From NCBI GenBank assembly GCA_016932295.1, contig JAFGDC010000350.1, positions 1 to 12,994 on the forward strand: a stretch of DNA of 12,994 bases, in the 5' to 3' direction. Source of the DNA: a candidate division CSSED10-310 bacterium (lineage in GTDB: Bacteria > CSSED10-310 > JAFGDC01). Below the pieces are notes generated by a model. The model did not search any database and had not been told where the DNA came from. It worked only from the letters and a program-made list of their open reading frames with translations. This document shows positions 8,189 through 12,994 of this stretch, piece after piece. Every line of letters begins with the position of its first letter. Positions within the stretch are counted from its first letter, which is position 1. A program made the position numbers and the translations under genes.

Positions 8189-8229
8189 GATCGATCTATT
8201 CCGGCCAGGCAGCGGTGGAGTAATCGATC
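8189..8229. repeat. Inverted repeat upstream of the ribBA promoter
   Basis: GATCGAT at 8189-8195 is mirrored by ATCGATC at 8223-8229 with 27 bases between. The match extends imperfectly outward (ACAATG at 8184-8189 against CCATCTTGT at 8229-8237), so the right arm reaches into the -35 box at 8234-8239. This could be an operator, but with arms this short chance is a real alternative. Confidence 0.3.
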
Positions 8230-8233
8230 CATC

Positions 8234-8261
8234 TTGTTATCCAGGGGTGTTTTCATATAAT
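8234..8261 (+). promoter_or_regulatory. Sigma-70-type promoter for ribBA-ribH-nusB
   Basis: TTGTTA (8234-8239, four of six matches to consensus) is separated by 16 bases from a perfect TATAAT (8256-8261). Transcription would begin near 8268, giving a leader of about 45 bases before the ribBA ATG. It lies in one of the two large gaps of the window, directly upstream of a strongly translated start, which supports a real promoter. Confidence 0.5.
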
Positions 8262-8278
8262 GGCAGTGTCCTGAACGC

Positions 8279-8292
8279 CCCGGTTGCCCGGG
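8279..8292 (+). promoter_or_regulatory. Hairpin in the ribBA leader
   Basis: CCCGG (8279-8283) pairs with CCGGG (8288-8292) across a TTGC loop. An alternative or extended outer pairing joins CGC at 8276-8278 with GCG at 8301-8303. The structure ends just before the SD GGAGG at 8305-8309, so it could affect ribosome access. No T-run follows, so it is not an intrinsic terminator, and it does not match the FMN riboswitch. Confidence 0.35.
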
Positions 8293-8314
8293 ATAACAGG
8301 GCGCGGAGGGGGAA

Positions 8315-9520
8315 ATGACCGAGTTTGATTCGATCTGGACAGCCATCGATGAGTATAAAAGGGGATCGATGGTGATCATCGTGGACGATGAGGACCGCGA
8401 GAATGAAGGCGATTTGGCTTGTGCCGCCGAGTGCACGACACCGGAGATGGTGACGTTCATGGCCACGCACGGCAGGGGTCTGATCTGTGTACCGATCACG
8501 TCGCAGCGGGCCGCGCAGTTGAATCTGCAGGAAATGGTGGCGGATAACACGGCGCCCTTCAAGACCGCCTTCACTGTTTCCGTCGATGCGCGCGAAAAGA
8601 CCACTACCGGCATTTCCGCCCAAGATCGTGCGAAAACCGCCCGGCTCCTGGCATCTCCTGCTTCCAGACCGGATGACCTGGTCCGACCGGGCCATATGTT
8701 TCCCTTGATTGCAAAGGATGGTGGCGTACTGCGCCGCGCCGGCCAGACCGAGGCGGCGGTGGATCTGGCGCGGCTTGCCGGGCTCGATCCGAGTGGCGTG
8801 ATCTGTGAAATAATGAAGGATGACGGCACCATGGCCCGCGTCCCAGATCTTATTGAATTTAAAAATAAACATGGAATAAAATTGATCAGCGTGGCGGATC
8901 TCATCCAGTTCAGGATGCATACCGAGTGTTTGATTGAGCAGATCGCGGAGACCACTCTGCCCACTCCCCATGGAGAATTCAGGGCGTATTGTTTCCGGAA
9001 TGTCATGGGCAGCGACGAGCATCTGGCGCTGGTCAAGGGTGATATCACCAGGGATGAACCGGTGCTGGTCCGTGTCCATTCCTCCTGTGTGACTGGTGAT
9101 GTCTTTCATTCCCTGCGTTGCGACTGCGGCCAGCAACTCGAGGAGGCCATGCGGCTGATCGATGTCGAGGGTACCGGGGTGATCGTCTACATGTACCAGG
9201 AAGGCCGGGGCATTGGACTGGGCAACAAGATGAAGGCGTATGCCTTGCAGGACAGCGGCCTGGATACGGTCGAGGCCAATATTTGTCTCGGCTTCAAACC
9301 TGACTTGCGGGACTACGGCATCGGCGCTCAGATTTTACGGCGGCTCGGCGTCGGAAAGATCCGATTGCTCACCAACAACATGCGGAAGTATGTCGGGCTC
9401 AGTGGTTACGGGTTGGAGGTTGTTGAGCGTGTGCCGATCGAGATCCATCCCCAGCAATATAATCGCGACTACTTGTCATGCAAGAAGTCGAAGATGGGTC
9501 ATCTATTGACCGAGGTGTAA
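8315..9520 (+). CDS. ribBA: Bifunctional DHBP synthase/GTP cyclohydrolase II (RibBA)
   Basis: A 401-residue fusion that starts both branches of riboflavin synthesis. Residues 1-200 are 3,4-dihydroxy-2-butanone 4-phosphate synthase, with the acidic loop DDEDRENEGDL at 24-34, GLIC at 55-58, TTTGISAQDRA at 96-106 and ICEIMKDDGTMARVPDL at 163-179. Residues 201-401 are GTP cyclohydrolase II, with the zinc cysteines C258, C269 and C271 in CVTGDVFHSLRCDCG, plus YQEGRGIGLGNK, DLRDYGIGAQIL and LTNN. All GCHII signatures are intact. The oddity is Q144 (codon CAG, 8744-8746) in RRAGQTEAAVD, where characterised DHBP synthases have GHTEA with a metal-binding His. The start has SD GGAGG at 8305-8309. It is probably transcribed from the promoter at 8234-8261 as well as from upstream. 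Confidence 0.95.
   Translation: MTEFDSIWTAIDEYKRGSMVIIVDDEDRENEGDLACAAECTTPEMVTFMATHGRGLICVPITSQRAAQLNLQEMVADNTAPFKTAFTVSVDAREKTTTGISAQDRAKTARLLASPASRPDDLVRPGHMFPLIAKDGGVLRRAGQTEAAVDLARLAGLDPSGVICEIMKDDGTMARVPDLIEFKNKHGIKLISVADLIQFRMHTECLIEQIAETTLPTPHGEFRAYCFRNVMGSDEHLALVKGDITRDEPVLVRVHSSCVTGDVFHSLRCDCGQQLEEAMRLIDVEGTGVIVYMYQEGRGIGLGNKMKAYALQDSGLDTVEANICLGFKPDLRDYGIGAQILRRLGVGKIRLLTNNMRKYVGLSGYGLEVVERVPIEIHPQQYNRDYLSCKKSKMGHLLTEV
8853..8882 (+). promoter_or_regulatory. Possible internal promoter in AT-rich patch of ribBA
   Basis: TTGAAT (8853-8858) and TAAAAT (8877-8882) are 18 bases apart inside an AT-rich patch of about 38 bases (8849-8886), in an otherwise GC-rich gene. It lies just before the RibA half. 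An in-frame ATG at 8915 (residue 201) lacks a clear SD. Such matches arise easily in AT-rich sequence. Confidence 0.2.
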
Positions 9521-9530
9521 TGGAGGTCAT

Positions 9531-9992
9531 ATGAAAGTAATCGAGGGCGAACTGAAGGGGGCTGGATGCAAAATCGGCGTGGTGGTGAGCAGGTTCAACA
9601 GCTTCATCACCGCCAAACTGGTGGACGGCGCCAGGGATGCCCTGCTCAGGCATGAGGTGAAGGAAGAGGACATCCACCTCGTGTATGTGCCGGGCGCGTT
9701 CGAGATTCCTCGAATTGCGAAAAGACTGGTGGAGAAGGAAGCGTATGATGCGGTGATCTGCCTCGGGGCCGTGATCAGGGGCGAAACGCCTCATTTTGAT
9801 TACGTGGCGGCCGAAGTGAGCAAAGGGGTCGCCGCGGTTGGGCTGGAGAGCGGCGTGCCGGTCGTATTCGGAGTGCTGACCACCGACACGGTTGATCAGG
9901 CCGTCGATCGAGCCGGCGCCAAGTCGGGCAACAAGGGTTTCGATGCCGCATTGGCCGCGCTGGAGCTGATCCAGCTTTTTAAGAAGATCTGA
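9531..9992 (+). CDS. ribH: 6,7-dimethyl-8-ribityllumazine synthase
   Basis: A 153-residue enzyme that condenses the RibD-derived ribitylaminouracil with the RibBA-derived butanone phosphate to give lumazine, the substrate of RibE. Family motifs run in order: SRFNSFIT at 20-27, PGAFEIP at 54-60, GAVIRGETPHFDYV at 79-92 with the catalytic His H88, FGVLTTDT at 113-120, and R127 in DRAGAKSGNKG, the phosphate-contacting Arg. Length is typical, and family members assemble as pentamers or icosahedral shells. ATG 9531 has SD GGAGGT at 9522-9527 and follows ribBA by 10 bases, so the two are probably co-translated. NusB begins 3 bases after its stop. Confidence 0.97.
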   Translation: MKVIEGELKGAGCKIGVVVSRFNSFITAKLVDGARDALLRHEVKEEDIHLVYVPGAFEIPRIAKRLVEKEAYDAVICLGAVIRGETPHFDYVAAEVSKGVAAVGLESGVPVVFGVLTTDTVDQAVDRAGAKSGNKGFDAALAALELIQLFKKI

Positions 9993-9995
9993 GTT

Positions 9996-10445
9996 ATGGG
10001 AGTGCGGCGGACCGGCCGGGAGGCGGCCGTTCAGTTTCTTTTCTCACAGGATTTCTCCGGCGGCGGCGATGAAGAGCTGTTCTGGCATGGCATGAAGGCA
10101 TCACCTGCGGCACGGACCTTTGCCCGTCAGTTGGCGGAGGGAGTGTTGGGTCATCGCCGCGAAATCGATGCGGTCATCACCGAGATGCTCGAGCACTGGC
10201 GATTCGAACGGCTGTCCATGGTCGACAGGAACATTTTACGAGTGGCCGTGTATGAGTTGCATCACTGCCCCGAAACACCGTATAAGGTTATTATCAATGA
10301 GGCCATCGAAATAGCGAAGAAGTTCGGCAGCGAGAAATCACCGGGCTTCATCAATGGCATTCTGGACAAGGTGGTGAGACCGGTGGCGGCTGAACCTGGC
10401 GGCATGGATTGTTCCAATAACCCGGCTGGCGGAGACGATTCGTGA
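9996..10445 (+). CDS. nusB: Transcription antitermination factor NusB
   Basis: A 149-residue RNA-binding protein that, with NusE (ribosomal protein S10), binds boxA of nascent rRNA and prevents premature termination. The N-terminal RTGREAAVQFLFSQDF (5-20) and the core RLSMVDRNILRVAVYEL (72-88), KVIINEAIEIAKKFGSEKS (97-115) and FINGILDKV (118-126) are textbook NusB. The last 20 residues are a non-conserved Gly/Pro/Asn-rich tail. It directly follows ribH, a common bacterial arrangement, with no strong SD of its own (only AAGAAGAT nearby), which suggests coupling to ribH translation. Its stop overlaps the next start as GTGA at 10442-10445. Confidence 0.95.
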   Translation: MGVRRTGREAAVQFLFSQDFSGGGDEELFWHGMKASPAARTFARQLAEGVLGHRREIDAVITEMLEHWRFERLSMVDRNILRVAVYELHHCPETPYKVIINEAIEIAKKFGSEKSPGFINGILDKVVRPVAAEPGGMDCSNNPAGGDDS

Positions 10446-11173
10446 AGTATTGCATCTTCTCCGATGTACATGGCAACTTGGAAGCACTCGAGGCGTTTTT
10501 CACCGATATCAAGGGTATCGATGACCTGTTGCTCGTGTTCCTCGGCGATGCCATCGGTTATGGACCAAACCCGAACGAATGTCTCGAGTTGATTCGCGGT
10601 CGCGTCGATTATTTTCTCATGGGCAATCACGATCAGGCGGCGCTCGATGTGGCTGATATCTCCAATTTCAACCCCTATGCCCGCAACGCCATCCTCTGGA
10701 CGCGGCGAATGCTCAAGGATGCGCACAAGGATTTCCTGGCCGGGGTGGAGTATGAGGCGCGGCATGGACGAGTGACCTTCGTGCACGCCACCCCGTGCCA
10801 GCCGGACCGCTGGCACTACATCTTCACTGTGTACGATGCGCAACTGAATTTTCACTGCTTCTCCACCCAGATTTGCTTCATCGGCCATTCTCATCAGCCA
10901 ATCACCATCATTCGTGACGATCACAGCCAGCAATTGAAGGTCCTGGTGGATACCAAGGTCGCCATCGAACCGGGAAAACGGTACATCATCAATGATGGGA
11001 GCGTGGGACAACCGCGTGACGGTAACCCCATGGGTTGTTATGTCCTGTTCGATGATGACGCGGGAACCCTCGAGTTCCGGCGCGTCGCGTATGATTTTAA
11101 AAAAACCCAGCGGAAGATGATCGAGTACGGCCTGCCTGAGTATCTCATCGAGAGGCTTGAATTTGGTCGTTGA
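10442..11173 (+). CDS. Calcineurin-like metallophosphoesterase
   Basis: A 243-residue cytoplasmic dinuclear-metal phosphoesterase. Metal-ligand motifs are complete: SDVHGN with D8 and H10, GDAIGYGPNPNE with D36, GNHD with N62 and H63, H115 in VHATP, and GHSH with H149 and H151. The GYGPNPNE signature and compact size place it in the YfcE/serine-threonine phosphatase-like branch, whose members act on phosphodiesters or nucleotides; the substrate here cannot be told. The GTG start at 10442 overlaps the nusB stop by 4 bases, and MKYCIFSDVHGN fits a true N-terminus. Its 3' end overlaps the start region of the transglutaminase-like gene, so the two are probably translationally coupled. Confidence 0.9.
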   Translation: MKYCIFSDVHGNLEALEAFFTDIKGIDDLLLVFLGDAIGYGPNPNECLELIRGRVDYFLMGNHDQAALDVADISNFNPYARNAILWTRRMLKDAHKDFLAGVEYEARHGRVTFVHATPCQPDRWHYIFTVYDAQLNFHCFSTQICFIGHSHQPITIIRDDHSQQLKVLVDTKVAIEPGKRYIINDGSVGQPRDGNPMGCYVLFDDDAGTLEFRRVAYDFKKTQRKMIEYGLPEYLIERLEFGR

Positions 11174-12278
11174 AAAGGGCCTACCCGGCTGGACGATGTG
11201 CCTGGTGTACGTGGTTTGGCTGGTGGTCGCCCTGGTCGATCCGCCCGCGGCTGTCTGCGATGTGATTTACTTGCAGGGAGAAGCCCAGATCGATTACGAA
11301 TTGATCGATCCGGAGCGGATAGTGGCCTTCGACGAGTCCTCCAGTGCTTGCTGCATGTCGAGGTGGAGTCGCACCGCTGAAGGTTTGCATTTCACGGTAA
11401 CGGCCAAGGCAGATCCGCTCCTGTCCAGATCCCCTTTCATACCGGGGATTGCCGGCACCACGCCGGGAACGGCGACACCCGTGGCGAAACTGGCACGGGA
11501 ATTAACCGGAGCATGCCGATACCGGCGTGATGTGGTCTACAAGGTGAATGAATGGATTGCGGGTAATATCGAGTATGATGCCACGGTGCGGTTGTCGGAT
11601 CCGGTCGAGGTGCTGGCTGTCCGCCGCGCTTCCTGTCTGGGGCGAACGCAACTGGCGGCCGCGTTGTTGACGGCGGCCGGCATGGAGGTGCGGCAGGTCA
11701 GCGGGTACCTGGCCGGCCGGGAGCACGCCGGCCCCAGTGAGGAGGGTTTCCATCGCTGGCTGGAAGTGCGTTATCCTGATGTTGGATGGCTGCCTTCGAG
11801 TCCCGGCTTCAGCATCGACTGGGTCGATGCCTGGCACGTGCCGCTGACGGTCTCGCCTGCGGGGCGTCACAGCCTGAAATATCCGGTGCATCGGCTCGGG
11901 GATTTGGGGGTGCGGTTGAACATCCTGGCGGTGAGGAACGGCCTTCGGGAGCTTGACAGGGTGCCGGCAGCGGGACCTCCGATGTATGCAAGGCGGTTGA
12001 GTCGTGACCGGCGAACCGCGCTGGTGGAAGGTGTGGTAATGACAGTGAACGGCGAAATGGTGACCACGGGCGACGTGGTTATCCACGGCGCTGGCTTGAA
12101 CTGTCCGCTTCAGCTCAATGATTTTGGTCGGTTCGCCCTGGCCGGCTTGCGCGGGGGGCAATACATGGTGCGCTGGCGGCTTCCGCCTTGCCCGTCGTAT
12201 CAACGGATTGTGGTTGTCCAAGAGGCTGGGGTCGGAGAGACGACCATCACGATCCCCAATGTATGTGTGGAGAAATGA
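11163..12278 (+). CDS. Secreted transglutaminase-like protein with C-terminal beta-sandwich domain
   Basis: About 371 residues from TTG 11163, chosen because GAGAGG at 11150-11155 is 7 bases upstream; TTG 11157 and ATG 11196 remain possible. A hydrophobic segment (about 12-32, ending PPAAVCD) looks like a signal peptide. Residues 110-225 form a transglutaminase/protease-like fold: the nucleophile region ASCLGRTQLAAALLTAAGM with C158 and the H197 region FHRWLEVRYPDVGW. The third residue, normally Asp in a DP motif, falls on S213 in LPSSPG. Residues 285-367 resemble a carboxypeptidase-regulatory (prealbumin-like) beta-sandwich, with VEGVVMTVNGE and FGRFALAGLRGGQYMV. Function is unknown; a cell-envelope protein-processing or binding role is an inference. 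It overlaps the metallophosphoesterase gene by 11 bases, and its stop overlaps mutL as ATGA. Confidence 0.8.
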   Translation: MVVEKGLPGWTMCLVYVVWLVVALVDPPAAVCDVIYLQGEAQIDYELIDPERIVAFDESSSACCMSRWSRTAEGLHFTVTAKADPLLSRSPFIPGIAGTTPGTATPVAKLARELTGACRYRRDVVYKVNEWIAGNIEYDATVRLSDPVEVLAVRRASCLGRTQLAAALLTAAGMEVRQVSGYLAGREHAGPSEEGFHRWLEVRYPDVGWLPSSPGFSIDWVDAWHVPLTVSPAGRHSLKYPVHRLGDLGVRLNILAVRNGLRELDRVPAAGPPMYARRLSRDRRTALVEGVVMTVNGEMVTTGDVVIHGAGLNCPLQLNDFGRFALAGLRGGQYMVRWRLPPCPSYQRIVVVQEAGVGETTITIPNVCVEK

Positions 12279-12994
12279 TGGAATCCAAAATTCGCGTATT
12301 ACCCGATGTGATCGCCAACAAGATCGCCGCTGGTGAAGTGGTTGAACGGCCCGCATCGGTGGTCAAGGAACTCCTGGAAAATGCGGTCGATGCCGGGGCT
12401 TCGAAGGTGTTTATCGAGGTGCGCGGCGGTGGCAAGGATCTCATCAGGATCACCGACGACGGCTGTGGTATGACCCGCGATGATGCGATTCTTGCCTTCG
12501 AACGTCACGCGACGAGCAAGATTTCCAGGTTCGAGGATCTCGAGCAGATTCGTTCATTTGGCTTTCGGGGTGAAGCGGTTCCCAGCATCGCAGCGGTTTC
12601 GCGGGTCTGTGTCACCACCGCGGCGGAGGATGGAGGACCCGGGACAGAAATCCAGATTGCCGGAGGTAACCTTCTGGATATAAAGGATTCGTTACGTGAG
12701 CCTGGCACCACGTTCGAGGTCCAGAAATTATTCTTCAATGTACCGGCCCGCAGAAAATTCCTGAAAGCTCCTTTGACGGAACTCAGTCACGTCACCGACA
12801 TGGTTACCAACCTGGCATTGGCCAACATCTCTATCCATTTCAGATTGATCAGCGACGGCCGCCTGGTTCTGGATTTTCCGGCCGGCGAGGAGTTGGCGCG
12901 CCGGATCGCGCGGATTGTGGGGGAGCGGGACATGGGGGGGCTCATCTCCATCGAGGGTGAAACGGAGGCGGGACGCTTGACAGGATGGGTCAGC
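12275..12994 (+). CDS. mutL: DNA mismatch repair protein MutL (5' part, cut by window end)
   Basis: The first 240 codons of MutL, the ATPase that links mismatch recognition by MutS to strand incision. The frame is open to the last base, so the truncation is only the window edge. GHKL ATPase motifs are present: NKIAAGEVVERPASVVKELL at 15-34 including the catalytic Glu E32, LLENAVDAGA with the metal-binding Asn N36, DDGCGM, RHATSKI, GFRGEAVPSIAAVSRV and FFNVPARRKFL. The linker domain starts near the end. The C-terminal dimerisation and possible endonuclease domain is outside the window. ATG 12275 overlaps the previous stop; ATG 12278, three bases on, has better spacing to GGAG (12269-12272). 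A seven-G run sits at 12934-12940. Confidence 0.95.
   Translation, partial: MMESKIRVLPDVIANKIAAGEVVERPASVVKELLENAVDAGASKVFIEVRGGGKDLIRITDDGCGMTRDDAILAFERHATSKISRFEDLEQIRSFGFRGEAVPSIAAVSRVCVTTAAEDGGPGTEIQIAGGNLLDIKDSLREPGTTFEVQKLFFNVPARRKFLKAPLTELSHVTDMVTNLALANISIHFRLISDGRLVLDFPAGEELARRIARIVGERDMGGLISIEGETEAGRLTGWVS

Larger units (their letters stand above)
8124..8314. other. Intergenic gap between ribE and ribBA
   Basis: This 191-base gap holds the inverted repeat, the promoter and the leader hairpin listed separately. No FMN riboswitch core is visible. A 62-codon frame (8130-8318) crosses it and ends within the ribBA start, but it lacks a good SD, shows no family similarity and contains the promoter, so I do not call it a gene. 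Confidence 0.5.

Noticed and set aside
8124..8314. FMN riboswitch before ribBA
   Set aside because: An ACCGGCGGA string at the end of ribE recalls one conserved FMN-aptamer block, but the other conserved blocks and the junction are absent.
8130..8318. A 62-codon frame that overlaps the ribBA start as ATGA
   Set aside because: It lacks a good SD, resembles no family I know, and contains the promoter and inverted repeat.

Overview
The window is a gene-dense, GC-rich stretch of bacterial chromosome. Every supported gene lies on the + strand, and most junctions are short or overlapping. I see no tRNA, rRNA, insertion sequence, CRISPR array or phage gene. The content (signal recognition particle receptor, riboflavin pathway, NusB, MutL) is core housekeeping. 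Signal peptides, a lipoprotein resembling the type IV pilus protein PilF/PilW, an FHA membrane protein and consistent GGAGG ribosome binding sites suggest a Gram-negative, probably uncultured, lineage of the deltaproteobacterial, PVC, FCB or candidate-phylum kind. The sequence alone does not settle the phylum.

Layout. Positions 50-2884 hold an envelope and signalling group: a membrane protein with a zinc ribbon and an FHA-like domain, a SAM hydroxide adenosyltransferase (DUF62), and a TPR lipoprotein. After a 181-base gap comes a PflX-type radical SAM protein (3066-3974). It overlaps by 4 bases a large TPR-FtsY fusion (3971-6334), the most unusual gene in the window. One base after its stop begins ribD, followed by ribE (riboflavin synthase), a 191-base gap with a convincing sigma-70-type promoter, then ribBA, ribH and nusB. 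nusB overlaps a metallophosphoesterase gene. That gene overlaps a secreted transglutaminase-like protein, which in turn overlaps mutL, cut off by the window end.

How the genes work together. RibBA makes both riboflavin precursors (from GTP and from ribulose 5-phosphate), RibD carries out deamination and reduction, RibH makes lumazine and RibE makes riboflavin. Together they encode the enzymes of the pathway except the phosphatase step, which is normally supplied by a general phosphatase. NusB downstream of ribH is a common bacterial arrangement. FtsY serves co-translational membrane targeting. No FMN riboswitch is visible before ribD or ribBA.

Points worth a second look are the replacement of the FtsY A domain by about 450 residues of TPR-like helices, a His-to-Gln change at a metal-ligand position of the RibB domain, an FHA-like domain lacking the usual phosphothreonine contacts, a transglutaminase-like protein without the usual catalytic Asp, and a second promoter that splits the riboflavin genes.
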